Assembly (NCBI GenBank): GCA_904395865.1
Contig: CAJFNY010000065.1
Location: 26,710-90,709, forward strand
Direction of reading: 5' to 3'
DNA: 64,000 nucleotides
DNA from: an uncultured Oscillospiraceae bacterium
Lineage (GTDB): Bacteria; Bacillota; Clostridia; Oscillospirales; Oscillospiraceae
Positions within the stretch are counted from its first letter, which is position 1. Every line of letters starts with the position of its first letter. This document shows positions 54,584-63,969 of this stretch, in pieces. Below the pieces are notes generated by a model that searched no databases, was not told the DNA's origin, and saw only the letters and a program-made list of their open reading frames with translations. A program made the translations under genes and the position numbers.

Positions 54584-55483
54584 ATGGACGTGTCTGTGGA
54601 CGCACTGCAGAAGAAAATCCGCAAAACGAAAAATCCGGCGATCCTCTGCCTGGACCTGGCGGCGGAGCGGCTGCCGGAGCAGCTGGCGCCGCCGGAGGAG
54701 GGGCCGGCCGGCCGGGTCTGTGCCGCCGGCTCGCTGCTGCTGGGGGCGCTGGCCGGCGTGATGCCGGCGGTGAAGCTGAATACGGCGTACTTCGAGGCCC
54801 TGGGCCCCGCGGGGGCGGAGGCGCTGGCGCGGCTGTGCCGGCGGGCCCGGGCGCTGGACTACTACGTGATCCTGGAGCTGAACCGCTGCGACCCGGAGCC
54901 GGCGGCGGAGCTGCTGGCCCAGGCGTATTTCGGCAGCGCCGACCCGGCGGGCCCACCGCCGACGTGCGAGGCCGACGCCGTGGTGCTCTCCGCCTTCACC
55001 GGCAGCGACGGCGTCCGCCCGTACCTGGCCCGCTGCCGCACCCGCGGCAGGAGCGTCTTTCTCCTGGCGCGGACGGCCAACAAGTCGGCCCGGGAGCTGC
55101 AGGACCTGATCGCGGGAGACCGGGTGGTACACACGGTGGTGGCCGACCTGGCCATGCGCTGGAGCACGGACCTGTTCGGCCCCAACGGCTACTCCCAGGT
55201 GGGGCTGGTGGCCGGCCCGCCGTATGGCGACGCGCTGCAGCGGCTGCGCCGCCAGTACGACCGGCTGTTCCTGATCGTCCCGGGCTGCGGCGGGCCGGGC
55301 CTGCCGGTGCGGGACGCGCGGATGGCGTTCGACAAGTTCGGCCGCGGCGCGGCCGTGGAGGCGGTAAGTGTCACGGAGGCCTGGCAGCAGGCTGCCGCCG
55401 CGGGCGGCGACCTGGCGGAGGCGGCCCGGGCCGCCGCGGAGAAGCTGCGGGACCAGCTGGCCCAGTGGGTGCAGGTGATGTGA
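54584..55483 (+). CDS. OMP-decarboxylase-like protein with substituted catalytic residues
   Basis: 299 aa from the ATG at 54584 (CGGAGGGGG upstream). The overall pattern follows clostridial type 2 PyrF: AILCLDLAAERLPEQL, PAVKLNTAYFEALGPAGAEAL, VVLSAFTGSDGVRPYLARC, ARTANKSARELQDL and FLIVPGCGGPG, then FGRGAAVEAVS. The catalytic segment, normally DxKRxDIG, reads ELNRCDPE (98-105): the proton-donating Lys is Asn100 and the first Asp is Glu98, while Asp103 remains. The UMP-binding PGYGAQG loop is PGCGGPG. It is therefore unlikely to decarboxylate OMP and is probably a repurposed TIM-barrel protein. One base separates its stop from the next start. Confidence 0.8.
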   Translation: MDVSVDALQKKIRKTKNPAILCLDLAAERLPEQLAPPEEGPAGRVCAAGSLLLGALAGVMPAVKLNTAYFEALGPAGAEALARLCRRARALDYYVILELNRCDPEPAAELLAQAYFGSADPAGPPPTCEADAVVLSAFTGSDGVRPYLARCRTRGRSVFLLARTANKSARELQDLIAGDRVVHTVVADLAMRWSTDLFGPNGYSQVGLVAGPPYGDALQRLRRQYDRLFLIVPGCGGPGLPVRDARMAFDKFGRGAAVEAVSVTEAWQQAAAAGGDLAEAARAAAEKLRDQLAQWVQVM

Positions 55484-55484
55484 G

Positions 55485-56654
55485 ATGACGAGGATCTACA
55501 TCATTCGCCACGCCGAGGCGGAGGGCAATCTTTTCCGCCGCATCCACGGCCAGTACGACACGACGATCACCCCCCGCGGCCACCGGCAGATTGCCGCGCT
55601 GCGGGAACGCTTCGCGGAGGAGCCGGTGGACGCCTGCTACAGCAGCGACCTGGTGCGCACGCGCACCACGGCGCAGGCCATCTGGCTGCCCAAGGGGCTG
55701 CCGCTGCAGCTGGACGCGCGCTTCCGCGAGGTGCGCCTCGGCCGGTGGGAGGACCTGCCGTTCGGCCAGCTGGAGCGGGAGGATCCCGAGGAGCTGACCC
55801 GCTTCAGCAGAGACCCGCTGCACTGGCGGGTGGAGGGCGCGGAGACACTGGAGGAGTACGCCGGCCGCTTCCTGGCGGGGCTGCGGGACGTGGCCGAGCG
55901 GAATGACGGTCGGACGGCAGCCATTTTTTCCCACGGCTCGGTGATCCGCGCTATGCAGATGTACCTGTTTTACGGCCCGGACCGCATTCCGGAGATCGGC
56001 CACTGTGACAACACCGGCGTCAGCCTTCTGGAATACGAAAACGGAGCCTTCCGCGCCGTCTATCTCAATGACAGCGGCCACCTGACGCCGGAGCTGTCCA
56101 TCTTCACCCGGCAGAACTGGTGGCGGAAGGACGGAGCGCGGCGGGATGAGGACCTGTGGTTCCGCCCGCTGCGGGACGCAGCGGACTGGTATGCCGCCTG
56201 CCGCCGGGAGGCCTGGCAGACCATCTACGGCGAGGAGGCGCCCTTCGACGGCTACGCCTACTGGCGCAGTGCCGCAGATGCCGCCGGCAGCGAGCCGTGG
56301 TCCCTCTGCCAGGCCATGCTGGGGGACGAGCCGGCGGGGATCCTGCAGCTGAACCCGGAGCAGCTGCCGGCCGGGAACGCCGGGTGGATCTCGTTCCTCT
56401 ATCTGCTGCCGGCCTTCCGGGGCCGCGGCCTCGGCGTGCAGCTGGTGGGGCAGGCGGTGAGCTACTATCGGGCGAGGGGCCGCAGCTATCTGCAGCTGAG
56501 CGTCTCGCCGGAGAACGAAAAGGCCCTGGCCCTGTACCGGCGCTGCGGCTTCTGCGACGCCGGCTGGGTGCCGGGCCTCCGCGGCGACCTGCTGCTGATG
56601 GACTGGAACGGCGAGCTGACGCGGGACCTGCAGCCGGAGCTGCAGCCCGTGTAG
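55485..56654 (+). CDS. Fusion of histidine phosphatase and GNAT acetyltransferase
   Basis: 389 aa, start ATG at 55485, one base after the previous stop. Residues ~1-205 are a phosphoglycerate-mutase-like histidine phosphatase: IYIIRHAEAEGNLFRRIHGQYD (phosphohistidine), RTRTTAQAI, and FSHGSVIRAMQ with the second catalytic His. Residues ~225-380 are a GNAT domain: GNAGWISFLYLLPAFRGRGLGVQLVGQAV with the acetyl-CoA loop RGRGLG, then LQLSVSPENEKALALYRRCGF. Both halves look intact. Substrates are unknown; they presumably act on the same or linked small molecules, with the upstream OMPDC-like protein. Confidence 0.87.
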   Translation: MTRIYIIRHAEAEGNLFRRIHGQYDTTITPRGHRQIAALRERFAEEPVDACYSSDLVRTRTTAQAIWLPKGLPLQLDARFREVRLGRWEDLPFGQLEREDPEELTRFSRDPLHWRVEGAETLEEYAGRFLAGLRDVAERNDGRTAAIFSHGSVIRAMQMYLFYGPDRIPEIGHCDNTGVSLLEYENGAFRAVYLNDSGHLTPELSIFTRQNWWRKDGARRDEDLWFRPLRDAADWYAACRREAWQTIYGEEAPFDGYAYWRSAADAAGSEPWSLCQAMLGDEPAGILQLNPEQLPAGNAGWISFLYLLPAFRGRGLGVQLVGQAVSYYRARGRSYLQLSVSPENEKALALYRRCGFCDAGWVPGLRGDLLLMDWNGELTRDLQPELQPV

Positions 56655-56680
56655 GACGGCGCCGGGGAGGCTGAAACTGC

Positions 56681-56727
56681 GGGCAGTCTGCCGAAAAGTC
56701 CCGAAACGGCTTTTCGGCAGACTGCCC
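56681..56727. terminator. 18-bp hairpin between convergent genes
   Basis: GGGCAGTCTGCCGAAAAG, 11-base loop, CTTTTCGGCAGACTGCCC. It separates the fusion gene from the convergent lipoprotein gene; no T tract outside the stem. Confidence 0.55.
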
Positions 56728-56737
56728 TGTGCAGCGG

Positions 56738-57049
56738 TTACGCCTGCATGCCGGCGCCCATGGCGTCGGTCAGCGGCTTGCGCGTGCGGCGCGTGGCGCG
56801 GCGGCTGTCGGTGGACCGGCGGCCGTCGTCGGACCGGCGGGTGGTGCCGTCGTCATCGTCCGTGAGGGTGCGGTTCGTGCCGTTGATCCGGCCGTCGTCG
56901 GTGGTGGACACGTTGCCGCGCCACTCCTCGGTCTGGCCGAAGGGCCGCGTGTCCTCCACCGCGTCGGTCACGTCCGCAACGGTGTTGGCGCAGGCCGTCA
57001 AGAGGGCGGCCAGAACCATCGCCGCCGCCATGGAAATTACACGTTTCAT
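56738..57049 (-). CDS. Small lipoprotein with charged Arg/Asp/Thr tail
   Basis: 103 aa from the ATG at 57049 with GGAGGAG upstream. Signal peptide MKRVISMAAAMVLAALLTAC ends in lipobox LTAC (Cys ~20). The mature part starts ANTVADVTDAVEDTRPFGQ and is hydrophilic and low-complexity (DDDDGTTRRSDDGRRSTDSRR). No family recognised. Upstream, CATACTA with a GAGTA 17 bases before it resembles a forespore sigma-G promoter better than a sigma-A one, so a sporulation-time lipoprotein (as YhcN-type proteins are) is possible. Confidence 0.75.
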   Translation of the reverse strand: MKRVISMAAAMVLAALLTACANTVADVTDAVEDTRPFGQTEEWRGNVSTTDDGRINGTNRTLTDDDDGTTRRSDDGRRSTDSRRATRRTRKPLTDAMGAGMQA

Positions 57050-57093
57050 CGGGACTCCTCCTGTCTTGCTCAATCTTGGGTTTCGGCTGCGCT

Positions 57094-57122
57094 TAGTATG
57101 GGGAAAATCCCGGCGATTACTC
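57094..57122 (-). promoter_or_regulatory. Possible sigma-G-like promoter of the small lipoprotein
   Basis: On the minus strand GAGTA, 17-base spacer, CATACTA (sigma-G consensus -10 is CATnnTA). One mismatch in the -35. Confidence 0.35.
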
Positions 57123-57173
57123 GGGATTTCTCCGGCTTTTCCCAAGGAAATTCCGGGAAATGAAAAAACGTGG

Positions 57174-57202
57174 TTGATTCTTCGTACGGCAGACGGTATA
57201 AT
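57174..57202 (+). promoter_or_regulatory. Ferredoxin promoter
   Basis: TTGATT, 17-base spacer, TATAAT. Confidence 0.85.
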
Positions 57203-57244
57203 GATGGTTGTCTGAAAAACTGCGAATAAAGGGGAATTTTACAT

Positions 57245-57628
57245 ATGAAGCGACTGAGTGTCAAAAAGGGCGGCGTCTGCATGGCATGTCTGGAGTGCGT
57301 TCAGGCCTGCTCCAATGCGTTCTACAAGGAGTTCCATCCGGACAAGTCCTGCATCCAGATTGTGGAGAAGAACGGCGCCGCCAAGCCCAACACGTGCGTC
57401 CAGTGCGGCAAGTGCGCCAAGGTCTGCGAGGCCGGCGCCATCACCCAGAACGCCAAGGGCGTTTACACCATCAACAAGAAGCTGTGCACCCAGTGCGGTA
57501 AGTGCGCCGAGGTATGTCCGTTCCACGTGCTCGTGAAGGTGGAGGGGCAGCCGGCCTCCAAGTGCATCGCCTGCGGCATCTGCGTCAAGGCATGTCCCAT
57601 GGAGATTCTGGAGATCGTCGAGAAGTAA
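57245..57628 (+). CDS. Four-motif [4Fe-4S] ferredoxin-like protein
   Basis: 127 aa from the ATG at 57245; AAAGGGG lies upstream. Four complete CxxCxxCxxxC motifs: CMACLECVQAC (~12-22), CVQCGKCAKVC (~51-61), CTQCGKCAEVC (~81-91) and CIACGICVKAC (~108-118). That is enough for up to four [4Fe-4S] clusters, i.e. two bacterial ferredoxin modules in tandem. It resembles electron-transfer subunits of the HycB/polyferredoxin type and would act in the cytosol as a redox carrier. No oxidoreductase catalytic subunit lies beside it; it is monocistronic with strong signals at both ends. Confidence 0.9.
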   Translation: MKRLSVKKGGVCMACLECVQACSNAFYKEFHPDKSCIQIVEKNGAAKPNTCVQCGKCAKVCEAGAITQNAKGVYTINKKLCTQCGKCAEVCPFHVLVKVEGQPASKCIACGICVKACPMEILEIVEK

Positions 57629-57659
57629 CCTGCTGAACTGCAAGCAAGTAAAGTCAGGA

Positions 57660-57687
57660 GCCGCCGCGGGAATCCGCGGCGGCTTTT
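57660..57687 (+). terminator. Ferredoxin terminator
   Basis: GCCGCCGCGG, loop GAAT, CCGCGGCGGC, then TTTT. Confidence 0.85.
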
Positions 57688-57699
57688 GACGCGTTGCCA

Positions 57700-57728
57700 T
57701 TGCATGTGTGGCCAAATGCTGGTATAAT
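57700..57728 (+). promoter_or_regulatory. DEAD-box helicase operon promoter
   Basis: TTGCAT, 17-base spacer, TATAAT with extended TGG. The transcript would have a GC-rich leader of about 125 bases. Confidence 0.8.
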
Positions 57729-57862
57729 AGCCGCAGAAAAAGCGCTTTGCGCGCCGGCCCCGGCGGCCGGATCCCTGTGAAGCCCCGCCGGGCCGGCACG
57801 GCCGCCGGCGGACGGGACGCTCTGCACAGAAAGGAAACTCAACGCAAAAGGATGGAAAAAGC

Positions 57863-59050
57863 ATGGCAGAAGACCAAGTGACGTTTCGGGACCTGGGCCT
57901 CTCCGAGGAGATTCTCCGGGCGCTGGAGGAGAAGGGCTACGGCTACCCCACCCGGGTGCAGGCGGAGGCCATTCCGCCGCTGATGGCGTGGAAGGACGTC
58001 ATCGCCAAGGCGCCCACCGGCACCGGAAAGACCTTCGCCTTCGGCATCCCGATGATCGAGCACACCGATGCCGAGTCCGAGGAGCTCCAGAGCCTGGTGC
58101 TGGCGCCGACCCGTGAGCTGGCCATTCAGATCTGCGACGAGCTGCGCAGCCTGCTCACGTACCGGAAGGGCATCCGCGTGGCGGTGGTCTACGGCGGCCA
58201 GCGGATCGAGACGCAGCTCAAGGCCCTGCAGAAGAAGCCGCAGATCGTCGTCGCCACGCCCGGGCGGCTCATGGACCACTACCGGCACAAAAATCTCCGG
58301 CTGGACAGGATTCAGACCGTCGTCCTGGACGAGGCCGACCGAATGCTGGACATGGGCTTTTTCAAGGATGTCACCGGCATCCTTGACAAGATCAAAAACA
58401 AGCGCAACATGGGCCTGTTCTCGGCCACCATCTCCCAGGAGGTCATGACCGTCAGCTGGATGTACCAGCGGGACGAGGTGGAGATCACCGTCCGCCCCGA
58501 GGCGGAGGATAAGCCGGACATCGACCAGTTCTCCATCACCTGCTCGCCCCTGGCCAAGACGGAGATGACCCTCCGGCTGCTGCGGACCCTGGGGTGTGAG
58601 CGGACCATCGTGTTCTGCAACACGAAGCACATGTGCCAGCGGCTCAGCGACGACCTGAAGCGCGCCGGCGTCAGTGTCGAGTGCATCCACGGCGACATCC
58701 GCCAGCAGCAGCGGGAGAAGAACATGCAGGCCTTCCGGGACGGCAAGGTCGCCGTCCTGATCGCCACCGACGTGGCCTCCCGCGGCATCGACGTGGATGA
58801 CGTGGACGTGGTGCTCAACTTCGACGTGCCCGAGGAGAACGAATACTATATCCACCGCATCGGCCGCACCGGCCGCGCCAAGAAGAAGGGCGCCGCCTGG
58901 TCCATCATCGGCACGTTCCCGGAGCAGGCCAAGCTGGATGAGATCGCCAAGTACTCCCACTTCACCATCCAGCCCATGAAGTTCAGCGACGAGGGCGAGC
59001 TGGTGGCCTGCGAGGTGCGCAAGCCCGTGGTGCGGAGGAAGTACCGTTGA
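57863..59050 (+). CDS. DEAD-box RNA helicase
   Basis: 395 aa, start ATG with AAAGGATG upstream. All core motifs are present in order: Q-motif region FRDLGLSEEILRALEEKGYGYPTRVQ, motif I APTGTGKT, Ia PTRELA, Ib TPGRL, II DEAD, III SAT, IV VFCNTKH, V ATDVASRGID and VI HRIGRTGR. There is only a short tail after the core, without the RNA-binding C-terminal domain of DbpA/DeaD. It probably remodels RNA or assists ribosome assembly. Its stop overlaps the TTG start of the dprA-like gene. Confidence 0.95.
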   Translation: MAEDQVTFRDLGLSEEILRALEEKGYGYPTRVQAEAIPPLMAWKDVIAKAPTGTGKTFAFGIPMIEHTDAESEELQSLVLAPTRELAIQICDELRSLLTYRKGIRVAVVYGGQRIETQLKALQKKPQIVVATPGRLMDHYRHKNLRLDRIQTVVLDEADRMLDMGFFKDVTGILDKIKNKRNMGLFSATISQEVMTVSWMYQRDEVEITVRPEAEDKPDIDQFSITCSPLAKTEMTLRLLRTLGCERTIVFCNTKHMCQRLSDDLKRAGVSVECIHGDIRQQQREKNMQAFRDGKVAVLIATDVASRGIDVDDVDVVLNFDVPEENEYYIHRIGRTGRAKKKGAAWSIIGTFPEQAKLDEIAKYSHFTIQPMKFSDEGELVACEVRKPVVRRKYR

Positions 59051-59928
59051 ATGCCGCCCGGCGCCGCCTGCTGCTGCTCTGCTGCAGCCTGGGGGAGCCG
59101 GGGGCCCGGCCGCTGTCCGCGGCGGAGTACCACCGCCTGCGGCGGCAGCTGCTGGCGGTGCCGCCGGCCTGGCGGCCGGCGGATCCCCTGTCACCGGCGG
59201 GCCTGGCGGCGCTGGGCTGCGGCGGGGAGCTGGCGCTGCGGATTGCGGGGCTGCTCCGCCGGGAGGCTGTGCTGGACCGGTATCTGGCGGCCGGCGAACG
59301 GCTGGGGATCTACCCGGTCACGCTGCAGGACCGCGACTATCCGCCTGCGCTGCGCCGCCTGGAGGGGCCGCCGTGCTTCTTTGCCCGGGGGGAACGCAGG
59401 CTGCTGGCCGGGCCCTTCGTGGCCGTGGCCGGCGCCCGGAACGCCGGAGCGGCGGCGCTGCGCTTCGCGGCGCAGGTGGGGGAGCTGGCGGCCCGGGAGG
59501 GACTGGTGCTCGTCACCGGCGGCGCCCGGGGCGCTGACAAGGCCGCGCTGCTGGCCTGCCTGCGGGCCGGCGGCCGCTGCCTGACCTTCGTGCCGGATGC
59601 GCTGCGGGACCGCGGGGACCTGGAGCCCGGCGCGGACAGCCTGGCGCTGAGCGCTGAGGGGTATGACGCGCCGTTCACGGCGGCCAGGGCCCTGCAGCGG
59701 AATGTGTTCATCCACGCCATGGGGGAAAAGACGTTCATCGCCCAGACGGGCTTCGGCCGGGGCGGCACGTGGCGCGGCTCCATGGAGAACCTGCGCCGCG
59801 GCCTTTCGCGGCTGTATGTGTTGGACGACGGCTCCGCCGGCGCCGCGGCGCTCCTGCAGCGGGGCGCCCTGCCGGTGCGTCCGGCGGAGCTGGATACCCT
59901 GGCCGGCGACGGCCGGGGGACAAAATGA
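59047..59928 (+). CDS. DprA/Smf-like protein (diverged)
   Basis: 293 aa from the TTG at 59047, with GGAGG 8 bases upstream, overlapping the helicase stop (TTGA). An N-terminal helical region (~1-75) is followed by GIYPVTLQDRDYPPALRRLEGPPCFFARGE and a Rossmann-like fold with VAVAGARNAGAAALRFAAQVGEL and VLVTGGARGADKAALLACLRAG. These match the DprA ssDNA-binding core (GSR and SGGAxGID regions), but the usual ID of SGGAxGID is AD and the C-terminal part is diverged. It may load RecA on incoming DNA, or be a relative with another task. Confidence 0.8.
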   Translation: MNAARRRLLLLCCSLGEPGARPLSAAEYHRLRRQLLAVPPAWRPADPLSPAGLAALGCGGELALRIAGLLRREAVLDRYLAAGERLGIYPVTLQDRDYPPALRRLEGPPCFFARGERRLLAGPFVAVAGARNAGAAALRFAAQVGELAAREGLVLVTGGARGADKAALLACLRAGGRCLTFVPDALRDRGDLEPGADSLALSAEGYDAPFTAARALQRNVFIHAMGEKTFIAQTGFGRGGTWRGSMENLRRGLSRLYVLDDGSAGAAALLQRGALPVRPAELDTLAGDGRGTK

Positions 59929-59947
59929 CGAGACGGAGGAAACTTGT

Positions 59948-61789
<1,842 letters not shown>

Positions 61790-62000
61790 CGCGCAGAAAA
61801 ACTTCCCATCGCCGCATCCGCGGCGGATGCGGCAGCGGCTCAGGCTGTCGAACAACCGTTCCGGCCGAAGGATTCGGAGGGAGGGGATGTGTGCAGGGCT
61901 GCTCCGCAGAGCGTGCCGGAGCGCAACCGCCCGCTATGCGGGCGGCGCTTGGCGCGGAGGCGAAACCGTCAGGGTTCCCCTGCGCGTTCCATCAAACCCC

Positions 62001-62028
62001 AATTTGCAACTTTTTGAAGTTGCAAATT
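62001..62028. repeat. 12-bp perfect inverted repeat
   Basis: AATTTGCAACTT, TTTG, AAGTTGCAAATT. Confidence 0.85.
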
Positions 62029-62031
62029 CGT

Positions 62032-62079
62032 GCTCAGCTTGTCAAAAAATCTCGTAAGAGATTTTTTGACAAGCTGAGC
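62032..62079. terminator. 22-bp perfect inverted repeat, possible bidirectional terminator
   Basis: The left arm starts GCTCAGCTTGTCAAAAAATC, the loop is GTAA, and the right arm is the exact complement. A and T tracts lie inside the stem, so either strand could terminate here. It is the only plausible terminator for glmS. Confidence 0.6.
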
Positions 62080-62132
62080 CGCCGCGAATGCGGCGGCGGC
62101 TTGCGCATATCGCTACATTTCGGAGGAAAGAT

Positions 62133-62777
62133 ATGTTCAAAGGTTTTTGCCCCGAAACCATCGACTTTCTCTGGGGCATCCGCCTCAACAACCGCAAGGA
62201 CTGGTTCGAGGCCCACAAGCAGGAATATCTGGAAACGCTTTACGAGCCCATGAAGGAGCTGGGTGCCCAGGTGTACGCGCCGCTGCAGGCGGCCGATCCG
62301 GGGCTGCAGCTCCACGTCTCCCGGATCTATCGCGACGCCCGCTACGCCCACGGTCTGCCGTACAAGGACAGCCTCTGGTTCAGCATCCGCCACGACCGCG
62401 GCTACTGGGGCGAGCATCCGTGCCTCTACTTTGAGGTGCTTCCGGAGTCGTACGGCTTCGGTTTCGGCCTGCCGTGGCCCCGGGCCGACGCCATGCAGGG
62501 CTTCCGGGAGGCCATTGCGGCCCGGCCGGAGCCGTTTCTGGAGCTGCTGGCGCAGACGGAGCGGGATACGGGCCTGGTGCTGTCCGGCGAGACGTACAAG
62601 CGGCCGCGGCCGTGCCCAGACCCGCGGCTGGTGCCGTATTTTCAGCTGAAGAATCTCCTGTGCTGCCGGGACATTCCGGTGGACGAGGGGCTGTTCTCCC
62701 CGGCGCTGGCCGACGAGGTGGCCGGCACGCTGCGCGGGCTGCTGCCGCTGTACCAGGAGCTTCAGAGATTTTTTTAG
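62133..62777 (+). CDS. DUF2461 family protein
   Basis: 214 aa from the ATG at 62133, with CGGAGGAAAG upstream; the longer ORF-track start is rejected. It opens FKGFCPETIDFLWGIRLNNRKDWFEAHKQEY and has LHVSRIYRDARYAHGLPYKDSLWFSIRHD and CLYFEVLPESYGFGFGLPWP, the blocks of the DUF2461 family (TIGR02453 type). The family is widespread and its biochemical role is unknown. It is cytosolic by sequence. A GC-rich hairpin with TTTT follows about 45 bases downstream. Confidence 0.88.
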   Translation: MFKGFCPETIDFLWGIRLNNRKDWFEAHKQEYLETLYEPMKELGAQVYAPLQAADPGLQLHVSRIYRDARYAHGLPYKDSLWFSIRHDRGYWGEHPCLYFEVLPESYGFGFGLPWPRADAMQGFREAIAARPEPFLELLAQTERDTGLVLSGETYKRPRPCPDPRLVPYFQLKNLLCCRDIPVDEGLFSPALADEVAGTLRGLLPLYQELQRFF

Positions 62778-62820
62778 AAAAAGCTGCCGCCGGCGGAAGG
62801 CTCCGCCGGGTGCTCCCCGA

Positions 62821-62853
62821 GGAAAGCCGCGTACGCCGCGGCTTTCCGGCTTT
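62821..62853 (+). terminator. Terminator after DUF2461 gene
   Basis: GGAAAGCCGCG, five-base loop, CGCGGCTTTCC, then GGCTTTT. Confidence 0.7.
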
Positions 62854-62967
62854 TGGCAAGGAAGCGGCGCTGAGATTTGCCAGGCGGGCCGCGGCGTGAA
62901 CGGCGCCCGCGCCGGCCATATTAGAAGGGGCGAATCTGCAACGCAAAGAAAGGGATGGGGAGCGAAT

Positions 62968-63969
62968 ATGAAACGATGGGATGTGAGAAGGCTGCTGCTG
63001 CTGCCGGCGGCAGCGCTGCTGCTGACAGGCTGGTGCGCCGCCGCCATGCCGGAGACGCTGGTGCCGGTGGGCTCCGCCGTGGGCATCCGCCTGGAGGCCG
63101 ACGGGCTGCTGGTGGTGGGCTTCGACGAAGAGGGTACGTCCCCTGCCCGGGCCGACGGCCTGCGCAAGGGCGACATCATTGAGACGGTGGACGGGCAGCC
63201 GGCCGAGAGCAGCCAGACGCTCCAGGCCCAGGTGGCGGCCAGCGGCGGCGCGCCGCTGGATGTGACGGTGGAGCGGGACGGCGAGACGCGGCATCTGACG
63301 CTGCATCCGGCCCGGACGGCCGGCACGTACCGCCTGGGCGTCAGCGTCCGGGACTCCATGGCGGGCATCGGCACCGTCACGTATTACAATCCGGCCGACG
63401 GCAGCTACGGGGCGCTGGGCCACGGCGTCAACGATCTGGAGACGCTCCGCCTGCTGCCGCTGGAGGATGGCGAAATTTTGCCAGCCAGCGTGGTGGAGGT
63501 GCGCCGCGGCCAGCGCGGCGCGCCGGGACTGCTGAAGGGCGCCTTCAACACCTCGGAGACGCTGGGGACGGTGGAGGCCAACACGACGCATGGCATCTTC
63601 GGCACGAGCCGGACGGCGCTGGGCTGCGGCGCGGCCGTCCCGGTGGCCGACCGGGGACAGGTCCACACGGGTACGGCTTCGATCCTGTCCAACGTCCGCA
63701 ACACGGACGTGGAGTCGTACACCGTGGAGATTCTGCGGCTCTACCCGACGGAGGATGCCAGCGGCCGGAATCTGCTGCTGAAAATCACCGATGAACGCCT
63801 GCTGCAGGCCACCGGCGGCATCGTCCAGGGCATGTCCGGCAGCCCGATTCTCCAGGACGGGAAGCTGATCGGCGCCGTGACCCACGTGCTGGTCAACGAC
63901 CCCACCTGCGGCTACGGCATTTTCATTGACAACATGCTCGAGACCGGAGAGGCCGCTCCTGCGGCCTGA
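62968..63969 (+). CDS. spoIVB: SpoIVB signalling serine peptidase
   Basis: 333 aa from the ATG at 62968 (GGGGAG upstream). An N-terminal membrane or signal segment (LLLLPAAALLLTGWC) precedes a PDZ domain (~40-110; EGTSPARADGLRKGDIIETVDGQ). The peptidase domain has GALGHGVNDLET with the catalytic His near 152 and GGIVQGMSGSPILQDGKLIGAVTHV with the nucleophile Ser near 290. SpoIVB is secreted from the forespore and triggers SpoIVFB to process pro-sigma-K. In most spore formers spo0A lies just downstream; the window ends 31 bases after this stop. CATATTA at 62917 resembles a sigma-G -10 but no -35 was convincing. Confidence 0.95.
   Translation: MKRWDVRRLLLLPAAALLLTGWCAAAMPETLVPVGSAVGIRLEADGLLVVGFDEEGTSPARADGLRKGDIIETVDGQPAESSQTLQAQVAASGGAPLDVTVERDGETRHLTLHPARTAGTYRLGVSVRDSMAGIGTVTYYNPADGSYGALGHGVNDLETLRLLPLEDGEILPASVVEVRRGQRGAPGLLKGAFNTSETLGTVEANTTHGIFGTSRTALGCGAAVPVADRGQVHTGTASILSNVRNTDVESYTVEILRLYPTEDASGRNLLLKITDERLLQATGGIVQGMSGSPILQDGKLIGAVTHVLVNDPTCGYGIFIDNMLETGEAAPAA

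Larger units (their letters stand above)
61790..62132. other. 343-base intergenic stretch with a series of hairpins
   Basis: No supported gene. It holds a 10-bp hairpin (GCCGCATCCG, 61811-61833), a 12-bp hairpin (AATTTGCAACTT, 62001-62028), a 22-bp hairpin (62032-62079) and an 8-bp GCCGCCGC hairpin partly overlapping it (62078-62097). The AT-rich middle contrasts with GC-rich flanks. The ORF at 61891-62253 runs straight through these palindromes and is not credible as a protein. Confidence 0.75.

Noticed and set aside
59929-59947. glmS ribozyme
   Set aside because: Only 19 bases separate the upstream stop from the glmS start, too few for the ribozyme, and its conserved core is not visible upstream.
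61891-62253. 120-aa ORF between glmS and the DUF2461 gene
   Set aside because: It reads through consecutive perfect palindromes and into the DUF2461 gene out of frame; no ribosome site and no family.
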